Source: Mycteria americana (taxonomy: Eukaryota > Chordata > Aves > Ciconiiformes > Ciconiidae). From it: DNA of 64,000 nt. The stretch covers positions 39,160,316 through 39,224,315 of the forward strand of contig NC_134372.1 of NCBI RefSeq assembly GCF_035582795.1, given 5' to 3'. This document shows positions 15,514 to 27,860 of this stretch, one piece after another; within the stretch, counting starts at the first letter, position 1; the number at the start of each line of letters is the position of its first letter. The notes beneath the pieces are model-generated. The model was not told the origin of the DNA. It ran no database searches and was given only the letters and a program-made list of their open reading frames with translations. The translations under genes were made by a program, and so were the position numbers.

Positions 15514-15562
15514 ATTGCTGTCTTTTTATTTTTTAATTAATGCTGTCTTTTTATTTTTTAAA
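15514..15562. repeat. 25-bp AT-rich tandem duplication
   Basis: The string TGCTGTCTTTTTATTTTTTA occurs at 15,516 and again at 15,541, giving two head-to-tail copies with a 25-base period. It is AT-rich minisatellite-like sequence, probably produced by replication slippage. Confidence 0.85.
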
Positions 15563-15884
15563 TGTGACTAGCTAATCCTATTTATATTTGTCTACAATAC
15601 CCATGAACATCAGTTGGCCTAATTCTTGCTTTGACAAATTTGCCATTAACATGAGCATATACCTAACAAAGTATACGGATAAGAATCCCTCTGTGCAATC
15701 TCTTCAGTGTAATTGATAAACTCACAGTCATATTTGTTGCACCAGTCAGTCTGCTTTCAAAAAATCAGCCAGCAGGTATGCAATACAAATGCAAAAACTA
15801 TCCCGCTTAATACATTTTTGTACTGAAAGTCTATGCAATAGAGAAAAAGGTTGTTTGAGAAACACAGTTGTAGTGATGATGGGA

Positions 15885-16470
15885 GCAGGAGAGACAGGTG
15901 AGAGGGCTGTGCAACTATGGGCTTGCTTCTCTGCACCAGGAGGTGGATGTCAGGTGTTGAGTGTGGCAGCAGGGTCTGCAACCTCTTCCCCATCCCCCGG
16001 CTGTGATCAAGGCCAGCTCTGATACGGAGCAGCTGTGTAATCTTGGATCAGGCTGGTGTGAAAAAAAGCTGCGAGAAAGCTTGTTGGGGGTTTCTCCCTT
16101 TGCTCAGGGGTTGCATTTAAGCTCAGTTCCCTGCCTGAGCTACATTGTGCGTGTGCTGGTACTTAGCTGTGTGCATTGCTGACCCTGACCTTGCCTTGCT
16201 TTGCCTTCCTGGCTTGACCTTGGACCTGCCTCATCACTGCAAACTTGTCTGGTGAGTGCAGGACTGTGGCTGACCCCGATTAATGCCACTGGACCTGCTC
16301 TGCTTGCTCAGAGACTGTGGGACTGTGTTGCTTGTGAGGTCCCTGCCTGCCTTGCTTTGCCCCTGGCTCTCCTCCCTGGGCAGAGGTCTTGCTGCTCCCA
16401 GGTACGTGTTTGTTTGGTTTTTTTCTCTGGTGAGAATAAATTGCTGTCCTGTTGGTCTGAGCGTCTATGA
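15885..16470 (+). mobile_element. Possible solo LTR or other retroelement remnant
   Basis: This segment is richer in G+C than its surroundings and has promoter-then-polyadenylation architecture on the plus strand. A TATA-like CATTTAAG lies at about 16,114. The inverted repeat GCTCAG/CTGAGC follows at 16,121-16,140. A pyrimidine-rich stretch with repeated CCTTG/CTTGC words comes next, and an AATAAA at 16,435-16,440 is followed by GT-rich sequence. This order resembles the U3-R-U5 layout of avian endogenous retrovirus LTRs. I could not find clear TG...CA termini, a target-site duplication, a primer-binding site or any internal viral gene, so the boundaries are estimates and the class is inference. 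An unrelated GC-rich spacer remains possible. Confidence 0.35.
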
Positions 16471-16472
16471 GA

Positions 16473-16547
16473 ATGGACAAGTGGAAATATGTGAAGGATA
16501 TTGGGAGGATCCTTGGGAGGATGGACTTGTGGCAATATGTGAAGAGG
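16473..16547. repeat. 48-bp period partial tandem duplication
   Basis: ATGGACAAGTGGAAATATGT at 16,473 recurs as ATGGACTTGTGGCAATATGT at 16,521. The shorter phrase TTGGGAGGAT also occurs twice between them (around 16,501 and 16,514). It lies immediately after the possible LTR and may be part of the same element. The repeat is seen directly; its origin is unknown. Confidence 0.7.
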
Positions 16548-19500
16548 AATTATTCTGATGGGGTATTAATTTGATCATTAAAAAAAAATTGGACTGATCT
16601 CTGTTCATGGATGGTGCTTTATGTGAAAATGGTAACTTGTGAGTTTTGGTGATGTTAAAAACAAGGTATGTAATTGATGATTACACTGTAAATTCTTCGG
16701 ACAAGAGGCTGGATCTGTCTTATGATCTAAGGAGACTATATCGTATATTATCATTTTTGTTGACTTAGTGGCTTGAAAATTCAGAGCTGAAAAAGGACAA
16801 ATAGGCACTGGTAAATATTTCTACTGCAGGTTTCCTAACTGAGAAATTTTGTACTTACTAGGTTGCTTTCTATCATGCCTAGAGCACATCATCCTCAGCT
16901 GTGCAAGTCAATGAGCTAATGCTGCCTGTGCCTACAGGAGGCCTTAACCAGGTTCATGTGTGCAAAGTATCTGATTTTAGAGCATGATAAAATATTAAAA
17001 TGGTAATGAGAATTTGGTTTAAGTTCAAAAATAATCTGTTAAATCTTGAGGAGTAGCATAGTGCTTACTGTCCCTTAAATACAGCTCATGATTTTATAGC
17101 AGGTAACTCCCTCATAAGAAGCAATTCTGAAATAAAAGGGTACTTTGACGGTAAAAACCCTCACGCTTTGGGTCAAAGATCTTCCTCTGCCATGACTCTG
17201 GCTTGTTGGTCATGGTAGCTTCTTTGGCGGAGGAGGACAGAGGAAGAAAAAATTCCCTATTGCGTGCCAAGCCAAAGCCTGGTGGAGCTGCTCCGTGCTC
17301 TTCTGCTCAGTGCTGCTTCTTGGGCTGAGCTTACCACCCTCCTCTGTCTGGAGGGCTGCCCGCTGGCAAGGGCAGCAGTGGGGGACTCTGTTGCTCTGCT
17401 CTCCACAGGGCATGGTGTTTGGGTTAGTGTCTGAAGGAGGATGTCTGGACCCAACAGCGACAGTCCAGGGTGGAGGGTCCCAACCTCATTTATTACTTGA
17501 GCCTTCCTTGTAACAAATGCTGCTCCTGCTCTGTGCTTGGCATCATGCCCTCCCAGGTGGCCCAGAGCTGCCATTGCCCATCTGACCTTCCCTGTTGGAG
17601 ACCCTTTCTCCAAGGCTGCCTCAGTGCTCTCTGCTGACTCCTTTGCTCTTTCTCTGGCAGCTCTGGGGTTTGGGTCTGGGACTAAACTTCTGGAGGACTT
17701 TGAGAGCCTCTCAGGTGCCGCTGTGCTGCACTCATGGCTGTCAACGTCAGGCCAGCCTGGGTGCAGCCATCTCCTGCACCAGGCTGTACCTTGCCTGCAG
17801 AAACCCTCTTGTTCTGTGGATGTAAAGCAGCTAGCGCAATGGAGACAGTTACAGGACCTAAGGAAATAACTACAGTATGCATAATAATTAATAATAATAG
17901 ATTCACTGTACTGGAGGCTGCTCTTAATTTTCAGCTTTGACAGATCATTATTAAAGGACCAGACATGTTTTAGAAAGGGTGAGTGTAAACATTACTTCAT
18001 CTCTTTGCTATGAGTAGTCGGTGGAGCTCTGCTCCCCTTTCTTTTTCCTTAAGAAAAGAGGAATGTTTTCTCTTTGTGAATAGGTGTAAAGTACTAGCTT
18101 GTGCCAAGATGCCTGGTATTTGGCCTCCTCACATGCTTGCAGGACATGGGTTGCATGTAAAGCAGGAGAAGTGTAGAGAGTTGGGACAATGGATATTGGG
18201 GAGTAATTGAAAGATTAAACAGAAATCTCAGACATTGCAGGGAGACAAAGATTATAATGAAAATAAAGGCAAGGGAAGATATAAGGGCAAAATTCTGTAG
18301 GGCAAGAGAAGCGTTCCTTTCTTTTTCCAGGGACAAACACAGCCATGCAGCTTTTCTTTGTTTCTTGGCAAGTACGTACTTTTAGTATAACGGCAGCATT
18401 GCAGTGGAGTTGTTTCGTAAGAACTTAGGTTAAAAAAAAAAACAAAACTATAGTGCTACTGTACCCTGACTCTTCCTGTCCTCTTCATCCCTCTCTTCCC
18501 CTTGTTTAATTCTTTGCAGGTAGAATGATGGAGGGAAAAGAGCTAATGGCACCTAAATGGTTTTCATCCCTCTGTATGAATCTCCTTGTTTGAATTATCA
18601 TTTGAAATTCAGAGAACTGTATTTTAAATAGCTCAGACTTGAGGCCAGTTTGAAACTTCAGATTAAGCAAGTGAACAAAATCTCCTCTGTTTTGTGGCTT
18701 AATTCAATAAATAGATGTTCCAGTTTGCCTGTTGCCCTGTGATGTACTGTGTTCTTTGATCAGGCTGAACAACTACTGCCTGGCAAGTTTTCAAGTTAGC
18801 CAGAGCTCGTGCATTACACCCTCCTGGGACAGAAGCAGGAGGCAGGAGTAGGTCAGTGCCCTCGCTGTGGATCAGAGCAGTCCGAGCCTTGCTCTGGAGT
18901 AACTTGAATCCACCCCTCTTGATTCTTTTGGTGGAAGGGTGCCTGGTTGCCTAAGGAGTCAGAAGCAACTGGAGCTGGTACTAGCCTCACTGGTTCTTCA
19001 TTTACTGCAGAAAATGGTGTGGTTTTTATTGCATCATCACACACAGCCACATCGGCTAAGGCTGGACCTTTGTCTCTGAAGCAGAACAGTATGATCTGTT
19101 CTGTGTTAAATGGCTGTTACGAAGGATGAGAGTAATGTATGGTCCTAACGTGGTCTCCTAATGATGTAGAATGGGGAAGGCCAACTCGGTGGCTTAAAAG
19201 CATTTAAAAATAGTCAGAACTTGAAAAATAATTGAAGGTGGGGAATTCATCTATGCACAAATCAAGTATTCTCACTGATGTTAAGGAACCTTTGTCCATC
19301 TCTGACACTACAAATTTACTCTGAAGATAAGATTTAGCTGACTTACTAATTCCTAAATAGAAAAACATTTTCAGAAATCTTGAATTCTGTAATAATTTAT
19401 TAATAGAATTTTCCCCCCACAAATGAGCTGATACATTAGCAAAACTTTCCAGGAAAATAAATCATCTTTTACTTCAGAAGAATATAACGTTAGAAACACT

Positions 19501-20068
19501 AATTATTGTTCAAAATACATCAGTTTTAAAGGTATTTTTATTGTTATTGAACATACTTTTACACCACTTCTTAGGAAGAATGCATAGTGATATGTCATAT
19601 CAGATTCTGTCCCAATGCAACAGACTTCACAACTATTTTAAACAAAAATTAGTACAAATGTAAACAAATAAAAATTACTCCCAAGTATATCTGAACAAGA
19701 GTTAATGTTTACATTTTTTTGAAAGAAGTTATTAAACTTCTAAAACCTCAGGAGTATTTCAGAAAATAACAATATGCCTAACCTTGGTACCTAAAAAAAA
19801 AAAAAAAAAAAAAAAATTATTTAAACTACTGTAATGTAATACATGTTATGCTGTACCAGTGACACTGCGTGTTACAAGAAAAACCTAATGCAACACTGAA
19901 ATCCCAGATTTTCACCCAGAACTTCCCATTTGTAGGAACCTTGAAAATATTTTTTTTTTGTTTCTTACTGAAAACAGCCATCAAGATTTTCTTTAAAAAA
20001 TAGAAACTCAGATTTTATGTAGCTGCATTAATAAGCACAATAAAGATGTTTTTAAAAGAAACACCTGC
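16548..20068. other. Intergenic DNA, no supported gene
   Basis: Non-coding stretch. The part from about 17,190 to 17,870 is G+C-rich and carries overlapping open frames on both strands (about 70-118 codons). None resembles a known protein, and frames opposing each other like this are typical of GC-rich non-coding DNA. The rest is AT-rich. A pure run of 24 A lies at 19,793-19,816. Sequence at about 19,430-19,790 is 3'-UTR-like in composition, but no coding exon can be linked to it. Confidence 0.55.
19793..19816. repeat. Poly(A) tract, 24 bases
   Basis: Uninterrupted run of 24 A. There is no AATAAA within 40 bases upstream on the plus strand and no recognisable retrocopied body, so I call it a homopolymer tract and not the tail of a processed copy. 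Confidence 0.9.
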
Positions 20069-20446
20069 CTTGTAAGAAGGCTTAGAGAAAGCTCCAGGGA
20101 GACCTTATTGTGACCTTTCAATACTTAAAGGGGGCTTATAAGAAAGATGGGGACAGACTTTTTAGCAGGGCCTGTTGCGATATGACAAGGGGTAATGGTT
20201 TTAAACTAAAAGAGGGTAGATTCAGACTAGATAGAAGGAAGAATTTTTTATGATGAAGGTGGTGAAACACTGGAACAGGTTGCTCAGAGAGGTGATAGAT
20301 GCCCCATCCCTGGAAACATTCAAGGTCAGGTTGGACGGGGCTCTGAGCAACCTGATCTAGTTGAAGATGTCCCTGCTCATTGCAGGGGGGTTGGATGAGA
20401 TGACTTTTAAAGGTCCCTTCCAACTCAAGCCATTCTATGATTCTAA
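20069..20446 (+). mobile_element. CR1 LINE 3' fragment, old copy
   Basis: 5'-truncated CR1 non-LTR retrotransposon in plus orientation. Diagnostic words in order are: CTCCAGGGAGACCTTATTG (near 20,090), GGTGGTGAAACACTGGAACA (near 20,259), CCATCCCTGGAAACATTCAAGG (near 20,305), GGTTGGATGAGATGAC (near 20,389), and the terminal AAGGTCCCTTCCAACTC...ATTCTATGATTCTA. These correspond to the end of ORF2 and the short 3' UTR of avian CR1. The reading frame is broken by several stops, so the copy is a dead insertion. Compared with the copy near 29.7 kb it departs more from the usual avian CR1 wording, which suggests an older subfamily. Most avian CR1 copies are 5'-truncated in this way. Confidence 0.9.
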
Positions 20447-21770
20447 GAATTATTTTTGGAAACTGGGATGAGTTTTCCAAAAGATCTACAACCCTTATTT
20501 TGGATTTGTCTTTCATATATGAATATTTGGTTGACTAAGGAATCAGCCTTTTGGGACAGAAAATGAGGACTGGCTGGTGTCCAGGTGTCACTGAGATATG
20601 TTATTTTAATTTATTTTTTTAAATAAGCAGTCACTAATGGAATGCAGACCAGGACACACATTCAAGCTCATAAAGATTTATTAGGTTGCTGCTGTTCCCC
20701 TCTCATTTTGTTAACCCTGCTGGGCACTGGGCATATGCTCTAAGTCACATGAGGCAGGGGCAGAGCCCTTTCTCCCTCTCGGTATTTGGGCAATATCCAC
20801 CCCTGCCCAAGAGCAAGGAGGGGAACGAGGCGTCTTGAGGAAGAATTTTGCCAAGGTGCTTCAGTTGGGAGCAGCTGCCTGCAGCCTCGCGTACGCCGAC
20901 GCGCTACCTTTGCCCTAACTGTCCAGGGAAGCTCCCATGTGCGCCAGCCCACCAAGATTGACATGTGTTGGTGGGAAAGTCTTAGAAATAATTTTTTCAG
21001 AGATCAAATGGAAGACTACTCAGAAAAGCCCAGCTTGATTATGGTGGGCTGACACAGTGTCAGGAAGTGGAGGTCACGGCTTGCTGCCTTGATGGAATTC
21101 TTTGAAGATATTGCTGCTCAAGAGATATGAGGGACGAGCTATAGACAGCACCTAATGCTTGCCAAAGTGGGTCTGAAAATGACGATGTGCTTAATCTGTG
21201 TTTCAAGACTCTGCCTTTTTTAATGCCTTTCTATAAAGCTGTATGTGCTACTCTGCATTTACAAAGTACAGCCAAAGCCAGTGTTGTAAGCATCGCTGAT
21301 GAGGTCTTATAAAAATTACTTAAATAGTGTGCCATGAGTGAGTTTTGCCAGATGAATAGTGACAAATACTGCCAGGAAATTAGGCCTGATCAACAGAGTA
21401 TGAAGATGCAACAGGACGTAATCATTTCAAAGCTTCACACAGTATGACTCATTTCAATTCCTTTTCATATTTGTATCGACAATAAGGAAATTCAGGGACA
21501 AGAATGGGCGATTAAAATACTACTTGGCAGAATGGATCGTCCAGATTTGTATATCTGAGTAAACAGATCAGCTTCAGGTTCTTTTCTGAAAGACTTGGAA
21601 TTGGAGAAGTTGTAACTTCTGTAATACCATCCCTTCCTCTCCTGTGGAGTCCTTCAGCAGCTGCTTCGTGGGGCTTCACGTTCTGCAAATGTGGAAAGGG
21701 GGTCAGATCACAAGGGCAACATCTATGTGCCAAAACTGACCCTCAAACATGTATGCTGCCCTTGTTAGAG

Positions 21771-21862
21771 TCATGCAGACATGAGTAATGTTACCTGGAA
21801 ACATTACCTGGTGATTCTTTTTCGTATCATGTTCCACCATTAATATCACTGAATGCTGAAGG
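21771..21862. repeat. Dispersed repeat, copy A
   Basis: CATGCAGACATGAGTAATGT followed, after about 22 poorly matching bases, by TATCATGTTCCACC. The same two blocks, in the same order and nearly the same spacing, recur at 25,394-25,470. Copy A continues into AATATCACTGAATGCTGAAG, which matches sequence near 25,650 in the other copy. The family is not recognised. Confidence 0.75.
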
Positions 21863-24070
21863 ACAGCCCATTGAGTACAGGAGGAGGATGTAATACCCCT
21901 CCTCTGCTTCCCAGAAGACTTATTTCTAATTCCTCAGCTTCATGCATCTAGAGAATCGGGACTGAGTTTCAGTACCTGGTGCACAGTAGGTCCTTAGTCA
22001 TTTACAAGGGAAAGAGGAGATGTGACCCTCAGTAGTGACGTGTGCTAATTCTGGCATCTCTGTGATTATGGTATTTACTGTTAAGATTGTGCAATTTTAT
22101 TGAGATGGCAAATTTGGGGAATACCAGCATGTAGAACAACTTGTGGCCATACGATGTCATTGTGTCTATGATGGGATGAGGTATGAGAAGCCATCTGAGC
22201 GTGTAGGACCTCTAGGGCTCTAGAGATAGCAATAGGGACTGCTTAGCAGCTGGATTGACCAAAACCTGTGTTTTCTCCAGAGAAAATCTGGAAGAGTCCA
22301 AGCTATGATGATAAGGGGTGGCAGGAGGACGAAGAATTAAATTAATAAAACTGCCTCATCAGCACATCTCAGAAGAGAGAAAGAAATGGTGGGGCAAATG
22401 AGGACAGGGATCTATATTTCAGGTTTCCACCTACCACTGGGAACCGAAGGTAGCCTGACACAGAGCAGAGCTCTTCATTCAAATGCCTGTTTGAATGCAG
22501 GTTCCGTGTGAAATATGGAGTAATATCAAAGCTGTGGGGTTGTGTATGGCATTCATTTCAGTTGCTGGCAAGCTGAACAAGGGTGAGGAAATGCATAGTT
22601 CAGCCTTTGCATTTAGGAAGTACTATAAAGGCTGTGTCAAAGCTGAGAGCTAAAACCATAGATAGGAAGCGCAGAATGAAGTCTGGACTGACTCCTTGTG
22701 CTTACACATGCTTTTTAGGATATAATCTGCCAGTTCAATATGTACAAACTAGACACATCTTTTACAGCTGTGGGTTTGATATGGTCTAGCACAGGTGTTA
22801 TGAGTTCTTTTTTTTGTTGGTGGTTTTTTTTTTTTTTTTTAGATTTCCATGGCATTGTTAAGTCTTTTCCTAAAGAAATCATGCCAGAAACAGGGTTTAT
22901 GCCATTGCTTTATCAGTCCCCATATAAATTCTGAAATTTGGGTGAACTTCTAACCAAATTTGGTTGTTCTTAAAGTGTTGTGAAAATAGTTGGGGAGAAA
23001 GTGGAAAGGAACTTTGACTTTTTCTGAGGGAAAAGCTGTATTCATTAGAGAATCCTCCTAGGATGTAAGTCTTGAGACATAAAATCTATGAGAAATAATA
23101 CTTTATTTTGCTGCGCAAAGAACTATTTGTCTTAACATCTTAACAAGATCTTTTAAAAGTTACATTTAAAGAGAATTATCGCTATAATTTTGAGGCTATT
23201 AGTCCCTTGTGCTACAAATGTTTATGTGCAAGACTGGTCTTGGCAGATCATTAGGCTCATTAATTTCTTCAAGCTATTCCCCATTAAGCCTGTGCATAAA
23301 TACTTGCAATATCAAGCCTTTGTTGAAACTACATAAATGCTGGAAAGAGCTCTTTACTGTGACTGGAATGAAACGTCTTCAGTGATGGTGTATCATGTCT
23401 TCCAGGATTTTTTTTTTTTTTTTAATGAAAAAGGAAAAAAATGTAACATTCAGCTTCTCATGATACAAAGAACTGAGTGGATATCCTTTGTAAGCAGACT
23501 TACTGGCCCTCTGCTCCAGCATAGTATAGCTGGGAAAAACAAACTCTGGACAATTTAGATAAAGAAATTTTATTTTATGAATTATGGTGGTAGGAAAATG
23601 CCTGCAAAGTGCAATTCTGTTTACAGAGTTTAAAAAAAACCTGATAAATGTTCTAAGGCTATTTACACAAGGGAACAGGAGCTGAATCAAATGGTTTTTT
23701 AAAAGAAAAAGCAACACAGTTGCTCTTGATTATTTAAAAATATGAAAAAATACCCCACTCTGATGTCAGACTGGCACTTTTTTGAGATTTAAAATTAGCA
23801 TTGAACAGTCTGTTCTGGGAGCCCATGGTTTTAGTATAACATTTTTTTTCCACTGCAGTCAGCACTGGATTGACTAGCATTGCTCTCCTTGCTTCAAGTA
23901 CTGTAGCTGTTCAGTCAGGAATGTACAACTAAAATGAACAACAGTGAGGAGGAATTATTAGGATTGTTTACAAATTTAGATTTGCATGAGGGAGCAGAGA
24001 TGTTGACAGTTATACTTTTAAGAATCAAGCTACCGCAGCTGGATAAACATTTATTGGCTATCTCAAGGCC

Positions 24071-24098
24071 TCTCTCTCTCTCTCTCCCCCCACCCCCG
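24071..24098. repeat. (TC)n microsatellite and C-rich tract
   Basis: About eight TC units followed by a C-rich run (CCCCCCACCCCC). Simple-sequence DNA of the kind that arises by slippage. Confidence 0.85.
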
Positions 24099-25393
24099 TG
24101 GCAGAGAATGAACCAAATGCAAGTCCAAGCTAATCTGAAAAATAATAGAACAGCTCTCAACAAAACCTATTTATCTATGAGGTCAAAAAGCCTCAGCCTA
24201 GTTACACTCCTAGATAGGCTCTTCTTGACAACATCGTCATACTGTCTAGGAGGCCAGGAGTTGTAGTGTTACAGACCACCCAGAACTATTGCTCCCACAA
24301 GGCGATGATAATGGTGGTATGATTTCACTGCCTACAGACTTGAACTAACCTTTTAATAGCTTGAGTAGCCATGGGAAACATACTGCATTGTTGTGTTTTA
24401 TGGATTGCTTTTCCTGGATGCTTTTTAGTCACCAATAAAACCGTGTTGGTTGATTGAAAAAGTAAAGAAAACTTGTAGGAAAAGGAACGAAGAAACAAGT
24501 TTATATCCGTGTGCAGAGCTTAACCAAAGCTAGCTGTGATTAATAAATAGGTTTTATCTTCTTGGGCTTCAGTATGTTTGGCACACCAGAATTCTGTCGG
24601 ACTCCTTACAGAAGTAGAATATCTGATGTTTCTTACAGTAAAAAGATAACAATCTGTCCTCTGGAATGAAAATGTGAATGCATCCCAAATGCAAAGGATT
24701 CTCAGTTTTCTGAATCTGTAGACAAAACTTCTGGGGCCTTTGGGTGCATCAGCAATGTAAGTCTGAGTACAGTTTGCAGGAAATAACCGCTTGTGAAAAC
24801 TTTACTGACCTTGTGTTGAGAAAAGGTTGTAGAAATAACTTCCCATAAATCCATTCCAATTGCTGAATGATCTTCAAGTTGATGGACAGTCCCATATGTA
24901 ATTCTGTTAAAAAAAAAAAAAAAAAAGAAAACAAACCCCAAACAACCTTGAGAATGTTTTTGCAGAGGCTGGGTTTCTATTCTTGCTTCCTCCCAAGTCA
25001 AAAGAAATTGTGACATAGGTTTGAATGGGAGCAGATTTGGCTTAAGAAATGAGCAGCTTTCGTGGGGAAATGTTTGTACACATGGAGATCTGTTTAAGTG
25101 CTGATTTACATACTCGAGTACCTGTTTGCATAAGGAAGCATATTTGGGCCCAGCTGTTCATAAATACTGCAAGGTGTATGTAAGTCTCCTTTTCTACATT
25201 AGTCTGCTACCATCCAACTATAGCTGAAAACTAACATGATCTCTTTTGTCTTTTTCTTCTCACCCTCCAAGCTCCCCCACCCCCAAATCCAACAAGATAA
25301 CTATGAATTATGGAAACTCTCATGTTGCTTCCTGGTAAATCTTTGATATCTACAAATAGCTTGCAGATAAGGTTATCTTTCTTTTTGCTACAG

Positions 25394-25668
25394 CCATGCA
25401 GACATGAGTAATGTTGCCTGGTAGGTTGAGATGAATCTTTTTATATCATGTTCCACCGTGGATAATTAATAGCAAATACTTTAATCAATGTGCTTTCTCT
25501 TTCTGTGGGTTGTTGTGTTGGGTTTTTTTAAGATGGTTATGGTTGATGTTTGGGGTTTTTTTTCAGTGCATTAGGATGTAGTGACTAACGTCTTTATGTT
25601 TGTGGTGGGTTTTGAGTGAGCGTTTTGTTTGTTTCGTTGGACACATTTTCAATACTGAACGCTGAAGT
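25394..25668. repeat. Dispersed repeat, copy B, probably interrupted
   Basis: 25,394-25,470 matches copy A: CATGCAGACATGAGTAATGT, then TATCATGTTCCACC. The next block of copy A (AATATCACTGAATGCTGAAG) is matched by AATACTGAACGCTGAAG near 25,650. About 170 bases of T/G-rich, low-complexity sequence sit between them in copy B, which suggests a later insertion or expansion. No coding content is visible. Confidence 0.65.
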
Positions 25669-27860
25669 CGCATCTAGTACCAAATGGGAATGGTGCCATC
25701 ATTGTCTTCCCAAGAAGCTCCCAAACTTGTGACTGCAATTCTACTCTTTGAGCTGTAATTTAGCATAAGCACAAATATTAACAAAAATATCAGCTTAAAC
25801 TGAATTCCTGTTAGGCTCTAATAGGTCCTCCATGGCCACACCTGGTGTTGTGATCCCCAGTGTATGAGCACGTGCCTTAAAATCTGCTTTCCAGTGATTA
25901 TTAGCTCTGGTGTCTGGAAAAGCACATGTGGAGGAGGAGGCAGGGAGTGCTCTGATGTTGCCCTCCCAGCTCCTTCAAGTGACTTTGATCCCAAGAACTC
26001 TCAGAATTCAAAACCCATCAGTGGTTATAAAGGTGAATATCGCATATCATACACTTTTTGGTTTGAACTAACCTCTTGGAGATATAGGTGGAGATAAATG
26101 TTAGCTGCAGATTGTCAATAATGCTTCTATACGTCTAGAAACAGGTTTCATTTATATTCGCATACTGTAAACTAAAGCTGTCTTTCCACAGTCAGTGTGA
26201 TCCACTTTGAACACAGCAGCTCTTCTTGTTTACCATCTTGCTATATATAAACCTTGTCATGGAAACAGAGATGTTTGTGTGATTTTTCTTTTTTCACTAT
26301 ATCATATTAGTCATAGATTTCTTGGTTTTTTTTTTTTCTGTTTGTTTTGTAAACCACAGAGAAATGTCCCACTCCTTTTGTTGTTGTTGTTAATTCCATG
26401 TGCAGCATGCCAGGAGAATGAGGTGTCGCAGAAACATCTCTTCCCATCTGAATAGATGCATTTCGCAGCCAGAAGAGCATGGGGTGTGGTGTGCCGTTCT
26501 CAGCAGCCTCAGTCATGTAGCCCAGGAACAGGGATCCTCTGCTCCATTGATCTGGCAGCATATGGCCCTCATAATGTCTATAAGAATTGGAATAAACTTG
26601 TGGTGCATCTCCAAAGATGGATGGTTTGGGCTGTGATATGCTTACTTGGTCTGATCTTTAGAGTGAACTGTAAAGTTTTCCCCTGTTTAATTTTCTGGAT
26701 GAAGAAAGTCCCGCTTACTTGGTCTTATTTGAAAACTGGCCCAAGTGCTTACCTTTGAGACCGGGCAGGCTGTGATACTATGCCACCTACGTCCACAGCG
26801 ATGTGATCCCCCAGTATCATACAGAGCATCGTCTCCAGTTTCTTTTCTTTTTCACCTTCCTCATTTCATCCAAGTTCTGGGCGAAGCGTTCCGCCCTGCT
26901 CACCTCAGCACAGCCACTGGCTGGAGGCACCTGAAACATCGCCTATTTCATATGAAGTCTTAGACCTAACCTTGCCACCCTTCACAATACAGCTGAATCT
27001 TCCTGTGCAATTTGGCAATATCCAGGACACCTGAATCCAGTAAACAATCTGTGAATTACTCCCCTGTGTGTTGTATTATCTATTTTGATGTGTCACTTGG
27101 AAAGCCTTAAGAAGCATGTATGTTTTCCAGCTACCAGTGGTATTGTTCTGAATGTGGGTATTCCCTTCCAAAGGGAGGGACTGATCTGCCCATTCCCCAA
27201 AACACCAAGAAAATGTCACTGTCTGTGGTCTCCTAGTAATTTGAGTGCAGTTCTTGCTTAGTGCTTGCTTAGTGGTGGCATTGCATGTCCTGACATCTGA
27301 AACAAACCCCTTTAAGACCTGTACTAGAAAGGCTAATAAAAATACTCTAAGATGTGAGAGGAATAAAATAATTACTGGGATGTTTTTTCCCCCTTTTTGT
27401 TTTCTCTGGATCAGCCTAATTTTTATAACTTTTTTTTTTTCTAATTTTAGAATGGGGCATAACTAGTAGAAAAGGCAGTCATTCCAAAGTCATTCCATTT
27501 GAACTTGCAAAAAGATATTTATCTGTGATCCTAGGAAAGTCTTTGATAAATTCAGTGAATTTTTTGGAAAGATGACTGTATTCTTATAGCACTGACCGAG
27601 GAATATATTTCATGTTTTTGAGGACTCTCTAATGCTTTGCTGAAAGCTCTGAGTCTGTTTTTTACTTTGGAGTTACTCAGGTGGGATTTTTGTGGTTGAA
27701 GCCCACGACGGTGAGGACAATCCTGCATCGTGCCCTGAGTGTCAGCAAGGAAGTAGCTGCTTCTTTCCCCCTTGCACATGAGGGTTCCCACCCCTGGAAG
27801 AGCAGCTTGTCTCATGCCTTGAGGTCATACAAACACAATGTGTTTAAGCGGGTTTGGGGT

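Larger units (their letters stand above)
1..15884. other. Intergenic DNA, no supported gene
   Basis: AT-rich non-coding DNA far downstream of the minus-strand WTIP gene. I read the open frames in it (the longest is a 186-codon plus-strand frame at 4,245-4,805) and recognised no protein family, no exon series with matching splice phases, and no RNA gene. It contains short A or T runs, a 57-bp imperfect tandem duplication near 7,344-7,441 and a 25-bp tandem duplication near 15,514-15,561. A purine-rich stretch at about 4,200-4,620 explains the long frame there, because stop codons are rare in G-rich purine sequence. Ancient, decayed repeats may be present but cannot be named without a repeat library. 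Confidence 0.6.

Noticed and set aside
17257..17869. Overlapping open frames of about 70-118 codons on both strands in a GC-rich stretch, taken at first as a possible coding exon.
   Set aside because: No recognisable family, no matching splice-site pairs, and mutual overlap on opposite strands is typical of GC-rich non-coding DNA.
19430..19816. AU-rich sequence ending in a 24-base A run, considered as a processed retrocopy of an mRNA 3' end.
   Set aside because: No AATAAA at the expected distance before the A run, no target-site duplication and no coding body.
19530..20068. Possible minus-strand 3' UTR ending at an AATAAA near 19,540.
   Set aside because: No coding exon is identifiable upstream on the minus strand, and an old CR1 copy interrupts the region. 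AATAAA words are common in AT-rich DNA.
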